In this document: positions 34,513-41,671 of the stretch, in pieces | Numbering within the stretch: position 1 is the stretch's first letter | How the letters are laid out: each line of letters starts with the position of its first letter | Origin: Psychrobacter sp. UBA3483 | GTDB taxonomy: Bacteria > Pseudomonadota > Gammaproteobacteria > Pseudomonadales > Moraxellaceae | DNA: 41,671 nucleotides | Assembly: GCF_002377905.1 (NCBI RefSeq) | Contig: NZ_DFQS01000049.1 | Coordinates: forward strand, 1 to 41,671 | Direction of reading: 5' to 3' | Translations under genes and position numbers: made by a program | Notes under the pieces: model-generated | What the model was told of the DNA's origin: nothing | What the model saw: the letters and a program-made list of their open reading frames with translations, nothing else | Database searches by the model: none

Positions 34513-36357
34513 CTATTCGACTGTGACTGATTTTGCGAGGTTACGTGGTTGGTCTACATCCGTACCACGCATCACCGCTACATGGTATGACAACAACTGC
34601 ACCGGCACGCTATAAACGATAGGGGCAAGCGTCTCGCAGACCTCAGGTACATAGACCACGTGCATTCTATCATCTGCGACCATCTTACTTTCTTCACTGG
34701 CAAATACAAACAGCTCACCATGACGCGCATGTACCTCTTGCATGTTGGCTTTTAGCTTATCAAACATACTGTCTTTTGGCGCAAGTACCACGATAGGCAT
34801 ATCTTTATCAACCAATGCTAGTGGGCCGTGTTTTAGCTCACCGGCGGCATAGCCTTCAGCATGAATATAAGAGATTTCTTTTAGTTTCAATGCGCCTTCT
34901 AAGGCGATTGGGAACTGTAAGCCACGACCTAAAAATAAGCAGCTTTTCTTATATTCAAAGTGCTCACTCATGACTTTGATAGGCGCATCGAGGTGTAAGC
35001 TGGCATGTAGTTGACCGGGTAATTGTTGTAATTTACCTAGCAGAGTGGTCAGGTTTTCGCCCGTCATACGCGCTTGCACGACACCCACTTTTAAGACGAG
35101 TAACATCAAAGCGGTAAGCTGAGTGGTAAAGGCTTTGGTAGAAGCAACCCCAATCTCAGGGCCCGCAAGCGTTGGTAAAAAGATATCTGTCTCACGTACC
35201 AAAGATGAAGTCGGTACATTACATAAGGCTAAGCTGACGAGGCCTGCGGGCGCATGATTTTGGGTATCGCGAAGTGCCGATAAGGTATCCGCCGTTTCAC
35301 CCGATTGCGAAATACAAATGACCAAGGTGTTATCGACGACAACAGGATTGCGGTAGCGGAACTCACTAGCAACCTCAACCGAACACGGCACGCGAATGAG
35401 ACTTTCAAACCAATATTTAGCGACCAAGCCTGAGTGATAACTGGTGCCACAAGCGATGACTTGGACGTGCTTAATGCCTTTTAACTGTGCTTCATGACGC
35501 TGTAAAAAGTCGTCGCGCAGCTTAGATGGCGCATCACTATCTAAAGCCATCTCAATCGTACGGGCAACTGCATCCGGCTGCTCATAGATTTCTTTGAGCA
35601 TATAATGCTTAAATTCACCTTTATCAGCATTATGCTGGGCGGCATCAATCTCATGTATCTGACGTTTTACTTTTACGCCATCGGCATAAACTTCAATACT
35701 ATTACGGGTTAATTTGGCGATATCGCCTTCTTCTAGATACATAAAGCGATTGGTCACGGGCAAAAGCGCCAATTGATCAGAGGCAATAAAGTTCTCACCG
35801 ATACCTACACCGATGACCAAAGGCGAACCTAGACGAACGGTAATCAGCTCGTCTGGGCAATCGATGTGCACAATGCCAAGAGCAAACGCGCCATGTAATA
35901 AAGGAATAACCGCGCGTACTGCTTCTAGTAAATCAGGCGTATTTTTGTAGATATCATTGATTAAATGGGCGACAACTTCGGTATCAGTTTGCGAGGTAAA
36001 CTCGTAGCCTTTAGCAATCAGCTCTTCTTTTAGCTCGGCATAGTTCTCAACGATACCGTTGTGTACCACCGCAATTTTGCCAGATACATGTGGATGGGCG
36101 TTGCGCTGGGCAGGCTCGCCATGTGTGGCCCAGCGGGTATGCGCAATGCCAATATGACCATCAAAAAATTCAGGATTGACTGCGACGGCATCGACCAGCG
36201 CTTGTACTTTGCCCACTTGGCGTTCGCGATGCAGCTCGCCATCACGGATAACCGTCAGACCAGCTGAGTCATAACCACGGTATTCTAGGCGTTTAAGACC
36301 CTCAAGTAAGATATTGGCGATATTACGCTCAGCAACTGCCCCAACGATTCCACACAT
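34513..36357 (-). CDS. glmS: Glutamine--fructose-6-phosphate aminotransferase (isomerising)
   Basis: GlmS makes glucosamine-6-phosphate from fructose-6-phosphate and glutamine, committing carbon to peptidoglycan and lipopolysaccharide. The 614-residue protein begins MCGIVGAV, with C2 as the glutaminase nucleophile after Met removal. RGYDSAG and HTRWATHG follow in the class II amidotransferase domain. Two SIS domains follow (ACGTSYHSG, SQSGETADTL, STKAFTTQ; EGALKLKEISYIHAEGYAAGELKHGP), ending in PRNLAKSVTVE. Length equals the family norm. It lies 164 bases after glmU on the same strand, as in E. coli. No ribozyme-type leader was recognised. Confidence 0.97.
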   Translation of the reverse strand: MCGIVGAVAERNIANILLEGLKRLEYRGYDSAGLTVIRDGELHRERQVGKVQALVDAVAVNPEFFDGHIGIAHTRWATHGEPAQRNAHPHVSGKIAVVHNGIVENYAELKEELIAKGYEFTSQTDTEVVAHLINDIYKNTPDLLEAVRAVIPLLHGAFALGIVHIDCPDELITVRLGSPLVIGVGIGENFIASDQLALLPVTNRFMYLEEGDIAKLTRNSIEVYADGVKVKRQIHEIDAAQHNADKGEFKHYMLKEIYEQPDAVARTIEMALDSDAPSKLRDDFLQRHEAQLKGIKHVQVIACGTSYHSGLVAKYWFESLIRVPCSVEVASEFRYRNPVVVDNTLVICISQSGETADTLSALRDTQNHAPAGLVSLALCNVPTSSLVRETDIFLPTLAGPEIGVASTKAFTTQLTALMLLVLKVGVVQARMTGENLTTLLGKLQQLPGQLHASLHLDAPIKVMSEHFEYKKSCLFLGRGLQFPIALEGALKLKEISYIHAEGYAAGELKHGPLALVDKDMPIVVLAPKDSMFDKLKANMQEVHARHGELFVFASEESKMVADDRMHVVYVPEVCETLAPIVYSVPVQLLSYHVAVMRGTDVDQPRNLAKSVTVE

Positions 36358-36521
36358 AACTATTCCTTAAATTTTATGTTCTCATACCATGTGATTTTGC
36401 AAGATGCCAACACATGGATAATCATTAATCTGTAAATATAAATAAGCAGCACCACAAATTATTGTCGTACTGCTTTAGTGGTCTTACCATCATTTTATCG
36501 AGTCAACTATCAGCGCCGCCT

Positions 36522-37898
36522 TTATTTTTTGGTCGGACGCTGAAAGTCATCTTTCTGGGTTTGGCGCGCGCGCCCAAAGGCTAAGGCTTTATCATCGACG
36601 TTTTTGGTAATGACTGAGCCTGCCGCAACCGTTGCGGTATCACCAATGGTAACTGGCGCAACCAAACTGGCATTAGAGCCGATAAACGCATTGTCTTCGA
36701 TGATGGTTTGCGATTTATTGACGCCATCGTAATTACAGGTAATCACACCCGCACCGATATTGACATTTGTTCCAACTGTCGCATCACCCACATAACTTAG
36801 ATGATTGACCTTGCTACCTTGGCCGATAGTCGATTTTTTAATCTCGACGAAATTGCCTACTTTACTGTTATTAGACAAAACAGTATCAGGGCGCAAATGG
36901 GCGAAAGGTCCAATATCGACGCCGTTACCAATGTGCGCACTGTCAATCACACAGTAAGGTTTTAGGTGACAGGCATTGCCAATGTGCGCATTTTTAATCA
37001 CACAGCCGGCTTCGATATAAACGTTGTCACCTAAGACACAATCACCCTCAAACACCACGCCCACATCGACGAATACATCTTGGCCTGCGCTCAAGCTACC
37101 ACGAATATCAACGCGCGTCGGATCGGCAAACTGCACACCCGCTTCTTGTAAGTCTGCTACTAACTTGCCCTGCCATGTGCGCTCTAAGCTGGCAAGCTGT
37201 TGGCGGTTGTTGACGCCTTCAATCTCAAAGCTATGTTCAGGCTCGATGGCGACAATATTGATGCCTTCAGCAACCGCCATCTTAACGATATCGGTCAGAT
37301 AGTATTCTTGTTGTGCGTTATCATTGGATAGCTTTGGTAGATATTTATGCAATAATGCATTATCAACGCAGTAAATACCGCTATTAATCTCTTGGATTTT
37401 TTGCTCGTCGGCGCTGGCATCTTTTTGCTCAACGATGGCCTCAATATTGCCGTCTTTATCGCGTTTGATACGGCCAAGACCAAATGGATTTTCTACCGTC
37501 AAGGTCAACATCGACATACCACTAGTATTAGCCGCTTTCAGTGCCGCTAGCGTCTGGCAACTGACCAATGGCACATCACCATATAAAATCAGACTTTGGC
37601 CTTCTTTTGGTAACTCAGACAGGGTGACTTTTACTGCATGGCCTGTGCCTAATTGTTCAGTCTGGGCAATCCACGTAATCGGCAAATGCGCATATTGTTC
37701 ATTAATATCTGCTTGCACTTGCTCGCCGCCAAAACCATGCACAATAATGGTGTCATCAACGGTCAATTGATGACAAGTATCAAGCACATGACCCAATAAC
37801 GACTTACCAGCCAGTGTCTGTAGCACTTTTGGCTTGGCTGATTGCATACGCGTGCCTTTACCAGCCGCGAGGATAATTACTGAAAGAGGAGCTGTCAT
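36522..37898 (-). CDS. glmU: Bifunctional UDP-GlcNAc pyrophosphorylase / glucosamine-1-P acetyltransferase
   Basis: GlmU acetylates glucosamine-1-phosphate and joins it to UTP, giving UDP-GlcNAc. The 458-residue protein has the nucleotidyltransferase motif LAAGKGTRM (10-18) with K24 (AKPKVL), YGDVPL, and EQKDA. From about residue 255 a left-handed beta-helix of hexapeptide repeats (VFVDVGVVFEGDCVLGDNVYI and on) carries the acetyltransferase site (KVNHLSYVGDA, AGVITCNYDG). The C-terminal FGRARQ is typical. It precedes glmS on the same strand. A possible -10 TATAAT lies about 40 bases upstream on the minus strand. Confidence 0.97.
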   Translation of the reverse strand: MTAPLSVIILAAGKGTRMQSAKPKVLQTLAGKSLLGHVLDTCHQLTVDDTIIVHGFGGEQVQADINEQYAHLPITWIAQTEQLGTGHAVKVTLSELPKEGQSLILYGDVPLVSCQTLAALKAANTSGMSMLTLTVENPFGLGRIKRDKDGNIEAIVEQKDASADEQKIQEINSGIYCVDNALLHKYLPKLSNDNAQQEYYLTDIVKMAVAEGINIVAIEPEHSFEIEGVNNRQQLASLERTWQGKLVADLQEAGVQFADPTRVDIRGSLSAGQDVFVDVGVVFEGDCVLGDNVYIEAGCVIKNAHIGNACHLKPYCVIDSAHIGNGVDIGPFAHLRPDTVLSNNSKVGNFVEIKKSTIGQGSKVNHLSYVGDATVGTNVNIGAGVITCNYDGVNKSQTIIEDNAFIGSNASLVAPVTIGDTATVAAGSVITKNVDDKALAFGRARQTQKDDFQRPTKK

Positions 37899-38138
37899 AA
37901 TAGCCTACAAATGTAACAAAATATAATTCTGAATTATAACGCAAATTACGATTTAACTAAAACGCTATGTCGTGACATCTTTGTAAACTGATTGTGACGT
38001 TAGCTGTCTACAAATCCACCTTAAATAGCAAGCGATCAAAAAATCTAACCGCTAAATAGGTGAGCGATATAAAAGGCAGTAAAGTAGAAGTATTTATGGT
38101 AAAAACGTTTATTTGAGGCTTAAAGGATAAGCTTAAGA

Positions 38139-38729
38139 TTAAAAGCTAAAAGAGAAGATAAAGGTATAAATAATCACCCAAACGGCGGCCGCCATGATAC
38201 CAGCGATAATATCATCGAGCATAATACCGAGGCCGCCTGCGACTTTTTTATCTGCCCAACCAATCGGTGGCGGCTTAATAATGTCAAAAAAGCGGAATAA
38301 TATAAAGGCGATAATAATCGCTACGATAGTAGGGATTTGGGTGATATTTTGCCAAAAACTGCCATTGGCGATACCCATATAAGATAGCGGTAGTAATGTA
38401 AGCCACATACCAGCCCACTCATCCCAAACGATGTGCGGGTTATCATGACCGCCCATCAGCTCTGAGGTACGACCGCATATCGAATTACCAAGCAAACAAG
38501 CTAAAATGGTAATAATCAAAAACGGCACAAAGCCTAGGCTTAATAATGGTATCGCAACGATTAAAGCGCCAACCGTACCCCAAGTGCCGGGTGCACGGCG
38601 CGGCAGACCACTACCTAGACCGATACCAAGCCAATAAATCAAACGGTCAAGCGCACTGGCATTGGCGGGTAGAGGCGGGCAATCATTGGCTTGTCTGATA
38701 TCAGGCTTAGATAGGTTGTGATCAATCAT
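38139..38729 (-). CDS. pgpA: Phosphatidylglycerophosphatase A
   Basis: PgpA removes phosphate from phosphatidylglycerophosphate to make phosphatidylglycerol at the inner membrane. The 196-residue protein has the PgpA pattern: GSGLPRRAPGTWGT, VWDEWAGMW, FRFFDIIKPPPIGWADKKVAGGLGIMLDDIIAG, and four hydrophobic segments. The N-terminal 25 residues are an extra polar stretch compared with E. coli. It starts 3 bases after thiL, as last gene of nusB-thiL-pgpA. Confidence 0.93.
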   Translation of the reverse strand: MIDHNLSKPDIRQANDCPPLPANASALDRLIYWLGIGLGSGLPRRAPGTWGTVGALIVAIPLLSLGFVPFLIITILACLLGNSICGRTSELMGGHDNPHIVWDEWAGMWLTLLPLSYMGIANGSFWQNITQIPTIVAIIIAFILFRFFDIIKPPPIGWADKKVAGGLGIMLDDIIAGIMAAAVWVIIYTFIFSFSF

Positions 38730-38732
38730 GGG

Positions 38733-39773
38733 TTAACCTGCAAAATGTTGATAACCCGTCAGATTGGGCCAATTAGGGAATGGGGCGGGATATGTCGGTG
38801 TGACTGCTAGGCCTTGATAAAAAATCTCTGGTCGTACATTTGTAGCAGCATCTGCCTTGTTTACGGCTATGACTTCACCGATACAGGTGACAGGCGTGTT
38901 GCTATTATTATCAGTCGGTGGCTCGATATGGGCAGGCAAGGTAAAAGCCAGCTCATAATCATCACCGCCCGCTAACTGACATAATAGGCGCTCAGATAGA
39001 TCAACGCTTGCCAATGCTTTACTGGTAGGCAGCTGCTCAAGGTAAATGCGCATACCAACGGCGCTTTGCTCACAGATATGTCCAAGGTCTTGATACAGAC
39101 CATCAGAGATATCTATCATCGAAGTCGCGCCAATTGTCCCTAATCCTGCCCCTAAGGCAATACGCGGTGTTGGCATATGTAGCCGATGGGCAAGCTCAAT
39201 ACCAGCAGCATTATCAGGATGCTGTAGCGCATAAGCGGCATCGCCAAGCGACCCCGAAACATAGATTTTATCGCCGACCCGCGCGCCTGAGCGGTAAACA
39301 GCTGGGGTGCCCGCATCAAGTAAGCCTTGCGCGCTGACACTGAGTACTAACTTATCACTGCGCGTGGTATCACCGCCAATGAGCGTGACGTCAAATAGCT
39401 GGCAGGCGTGAAACAAACCTTTGGCGAACTCAGTCAGCCATTGCTCATTGGCCAAACGCTCAGGTAAAGCCAATGCCAATAAAATACTATGCGGCGTTGC
39501 GCCCATCGCGGCAATGTCTGAGACGTTAACCGCGACCGCCTTATAACCAATAGCAAACGCAAGTTTATCAACCTGCTGCCAATCAGCGCTAAAGTGCCGC
39601 CCTTGAACGAGGGTATCAATACAGCTAACCAAGCGCGCACCTACAGGCAAGCTCATTACCGCCGCATCATCGCCAATGCCTTTTTCGACATTGCGTGCTT
39701 CGGCAGTGCTGCATAATGACGGCGCAGCTTGCATTTGCGCAAATATACGCTCAATCAGCTCAAACTCGTTCAT
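38733..39773 (-). CDS. thiL: Thiamine-monophosphate kinase
   Basis: ThiL phosphorylates thiamine monophosphate to thiamine pyrophosphate. The 346-residue protein has the PurM/ThiL fold signature: EKGIGDDAAVM, CIDTLVQGRHF, NVSDIAAMGA, LIGGDTTRSD, DISDGLYQDLGHI and GGDDYELAFT, in which the Asp residues bind Mg-ATP. Length is slightly above the usual 325, owing to a loop around 285-305. It begins 2 bases after the nusB stop, showing tight operon packing. Confidence 0.95.
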   Translation of the reverse strand: MNEFELIERIFAQMQAAPSLCSTAEARNVEKGIGDDAAVMSLPVGARLVSCIDTLVQGRHFSADWQQVDKLAFAIGYKAVAVNVSDIAAMGATPHSILLALALPERLANEQWLTEFAKGLFHACQLFDVTLIGGDTTRSDKLVLSVSAQGLLDAGTPAVYRSGARVGDKIYVSGSLGDAAYALQHPDNAAGIELAHRLHMPTPRIALGAGLGTIGATSMIDISDGLYQDLGHICEQSAVGMRIYLEQLPTSKALASVDLSERLLCQLAGGDDYELAFTLPAHIEPPTDNNSNTPVTCIGEVIAVNKADAATNVRPEIFYQGLAVTPTYPAPFPNWPNLTGYQHFAG

Positions 39774-39775
39774 GG

Positions 39776-40804
39776 CTAGTCTTTATTGTTTTCATCAGGA
39801 GTAATAAGGTTCGAATCATGTAAGCCTACGTCAGCTGCGTCACTATTCTCATCATTGCTAACATCATTAGTAGCCCCATTTTTTTCTAAAGAGTTTTCTT
39901 CTAAAGCGCTTTCTTTTGTAGGTTGTTCATTAACGATATTATTTGGCGCTTCATTTTTTGCGGCGTCGTTTTTCTTATTGATCTTATAGTCCATAATATT
40001 TGCTAGAGCCTTACTCGCGCTATTGCGTTTAACACTGGCATTATTGGCACTGATACGCGGTTTGTTCGAAGCAGTTGACATACTATCGATATCAGATTCC
40101 GCTGTGCTTTCACTGGCTTCTTCAACATCAGTAGATTGAGCTTCAGTCTGCTTAGTATTTGCTTGTGTCGCCGCTTTTTGTGAGGTGCGTAGATTGGCTT
40201 TGCTATCGGCATCGACTTCAAGCGCGCGCAATTCAATCGCCATTTTATCAAGGACGGCATTAATCAATTTATGCGCGTCAGTAGCGCCAAAGTGATTGTT
40301 TAGCTTCATCGCTTCATCAAGCACGACTTTGTAGGGAATCTCTAAGCGGTTTTGTAGCTCATACGCACCAATCAATAAAATAGCATGTTCGACGGTATCG
40401 AGTTTGTCGATGTCACGGTCAAGATGCTGACTGATTAGCGCATCGAGAGCGTCAATCTGCTCTGGAATATCGCGCATCATTTCATGATAGTAGCCGATAT
40501 GAACGGTATGCATGGCATTGGTCGCGCGCGTACGGGCAGCGATATCATGCGGCGCATTGTCCTTCCAGCCAAGCTTGCCATCGATATCAAAACGGCGATC
40601 AGTGACCAACCACTCATATAGGCCTTGCATCGCAAAGCGACGAGCCTTACGCACAGCAGTGTGGCTAGTCTTATAAGTCGTTTCACTCATATCAAAGGTT
40701 TGCTCACCCGCGCTGCTGCTCGCGATACGAGTAGCTTCAGCTTGTTCATCATTGGCTTGGGCAGTTTGTGCAGCGCTAATGGCGCGCTTGAGTTGGTCAG
40801 TCAT
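39776..40804 (-). CDS. nusB: Transcription antitermination factor NusB with long low-complexity tail
   Basis: NusB, with NusE (S10), binds boxA RNA and supports antitermination of rRNA operons. The typical protein has about 140 residues; this one has 342. The NusB fold is at about 50-195 (KARRFAMQGLYEWLVTD, then YELQNRLEIPYKVVLDEAMKLNNHFGATDAHKLINAVLDKMA, close to the E. coli consensus). An Ala/Gln-rich stretch of about 45 residues precedes it and a charged, Asn/Asp/Glu/Ser-rich tail of about 145 follows. The tail is in frame with no stop. A shorter start at M39 (40690) is possible. First of nusB-thiL-pgpA. Confidence 0.9.
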   Translation of the reverse strand: MTDQLKRAISAAQTAQANDEQAEATRIASSSAGEQTFDMSETTYKTSHTAVRKARRFAMQGLYEWLVTDRRFDIDGKLGWKDNAPHDIAARTRATNAMHTVHIGYYHEMMRDIPEQIDALDALISQHLDRDIDKLDTVEHAILLIGAYELQNRLEIPYKVVLDEAMKLNNHFGATDAHKLINAVLDKMAIELRALEVDADSKANLRTSQKAATQANTKQTEAQSTDVEEASESTAESDIDSMSTASNKPRISANNASVKRNSASKALANIMDYKINKKNDAAKNEAPNNIVNEQPTKESALEENSLEKNGATNDVSNDENSDAADVGLHDSNLITPDENNKD

Positions 40805-40998
40805 AGGGGGTCAATACCTAAATTTTAAATAACTATCCTTTTGAACCACTATCTTGGCGCAAATAACAAGCTTGGCAAAGACAGCAAGTGGTAAGAAATA
40901 GTATAAAAGTTGTTAAATAGTAGACGACTGGCAGGCTGTGACAGTCGGATATTAAAACGGTGCTTTATAGAACTGTTTATAGTGCTTTTTACTATAAT

Positions 40999-41046
40999 AT
41001 TGGCGCTGCGGTCTATATCAAAGGTGACATAAGCCGCAGCGCCAAT
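40999..41046. other. Perfect 13-bp stem with long loop between ribH and nusB
   Basis: ATTGGCGCTGCGG (40999-41011) pairs with CCGCAGCGCCAAT (41034-41046) across a 22-base loop. No T-run follows on the minus strand. It could be a weak terminator, an mRNA processing or stabilising hairpin, or a small repeat. It lies in the 279-base gap, where nothing else is seen. Confidence 0.6.
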
Positions 41047-41083
41047 TAAATGACGATTAACAGGTTATAAAATGAAGACTTAA

Positions 41084-41614
41084 TTATGCGTCATCATTAT
41101 CATCATAGTCATCAGCAATATCCAGCTGTGATAGAACCGCTAGCATCTCAAGCACAACCATCGCCGCTTCTGAGCCTTTATTACCGGCTTTGGTACCAGA
41201 GCGCTCAATCGCTTGCTCGATGCTGTCAGTGGTCAATACACCGTTGGCAACAGGGATATTATAATCAATTGCAACGCTGCTTAAACCTTTGGCAGATTCG
41301 CTCGCCACAAAATCAAAATGCGGCGTGCTACCACGGATAATCGCGCCTAACGCAATGATAGCGTCAAAGCGATCAGACTCAGCGGCGCGCTGAGCAACGA
41401 GTGGCAACTCAAAAGCACCTGGCACGCGAATCACGGTAATGTTGCTGCCCAATACGCCATGACGCAGTAGGGCATCGATTGCGCCATCTACCAATGATTC
41501 AACGACAAAACCGTTAAAACGACCAACGACGATACCAATGCGGGCATCTTCATTTTGATGTAAATTGCCATCGATATGGGTAATATCATTGCGCTGCTGT
41601 TGTAAATTTGACAT
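41084..41614 (-). CDS. ribH: 6,7-dimethyl-8-ribityllumazine synthase
   Basis: RibH condenses the ribityl pyrimidine with dihydroxybutanone phosphate in riboflavin synthesis. The 176-residue protein shows RFN near the start, PGAFELPLVAQ, GAIIRGSTPHFDFV with the catalytic His, and GVLTTDSIEQAIERSGTKAGNKGSEAA. It is about 20 residues longer than E. coli RibH, with a Gln/Asn-rich start and an acidic tail (DDYDDNDDA). AAAGGA upstream supports the start. Its place before nusB is the classical gammaproteobacterial order; earlier rib genes would lie beyond the window's right end. Confidence 0.96.
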   Translation of the reverse strand: MSNLQQQRNDITHIDGNLHQNEDARIGIVVGRFNGFVVESLVDGAIDALLRHGVLGSNITVIRVPGAFELPLVAQRAAESDRFDAIIALGAIIRGSTPHFDFVASESAKGLSSVAIDYNIPVANGVLTTDSIEQAIERSGTKAGNKGSEAAMVVLEMLAVLSQLDIADDYDDNDDA

Positions 41615-41671
41615 AAGAAAATCCTTTGAGTAAGTAGCGTTTAAAACAAAATTTGGTGGTGTTCTAAAAAG

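Noticed and set aside
36358..36521. glmS ribozyme or GlmZ-type leader between glmU and glmS
   Set aside because: The 164-base spacer shows no ribozyme core; glmS ribozymes are known mainly from Gram-positive bacteria.

Overview
The window looks like a chromosomal segment of a gammaproteobacterium of the family Moraxellaceae, most likely Psychrobacter. This is inferred from protein character and gene order: a folate-independent methionine synthase paired with DUF1852 as in Acinetobacter, a Slam-type surface-lipoprotein locus as in Moraxella and Acinetobacter, yqiA-parE and nusB-thiL-pgpA gene order, and fairly AT-rich spacers. No database search was possible, so the genus is an inference.

Layout. 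1-370: end of an rRNA operon (5S rRNA and two stacked terminators). 575-2893: anaerobic ribonucleotide reductase operon nrdG-nrdD behind two NrdR-like boxes. 3084-4381 (minus): a pirin and a DUF1289 protein. 4579-8096 (plus): YqiA-type esterase, parE and a PlsC-like acyltransferase. 8225-9007 (minus): an SDR oxidoreductase. 9254-10534: an unrecognised 426-residue protein, followed by a palindromic, MITE-like repeat. 10792-12558 (minus): a CmpX/MscS-like TM-helix-repeat protein. 12975-13706: lipoprotein FKBP prolyl isomerase. 13873-15195 (minus): argA. 15525-16112: small secreted protein. 16256-17305 (minus): patatin-like lipoprotein, divergent from recG (17523-19838). 20229-24640: two-gene RND efflux operon without an outer-membrane channel.

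25192-29665 is the most interesting block: a large surface lipoprotein with a Pro-Thr-Glu stalk and a TbpB-like C-terminal barrel, its probable outer-membrane translocator Slam, and a LolC/LolF-type lipoprotein-release permease with no LolD ATPase beside it. Together they read as a self-contained route from inner membrane to cell surface for one lipoprotein. 30075-33753 is a sulfur/methionine cluster: MesX (DUF1852), MesD (methionine synthase core), a flavin reductase and a TauE/SafE-type exporter, with short tandem duplications in or next to mesD and at two gene junctions. 33849-34331 is a small lipoprotein.

34513-41614 is housekeeping on the minus strand. glmU-glmS make UDP-GlcNAc precursors. 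ribH, nusB, thiL and pgpA follow the classical gammaproteobacterial order. NusB carries an unusually long charged low-complexity tail.

No tRNA, CRISPR array, insertion sequence or prophage gene was seen. Most convergent gene pairs are separated by perfect-stem bidirectional terminators.
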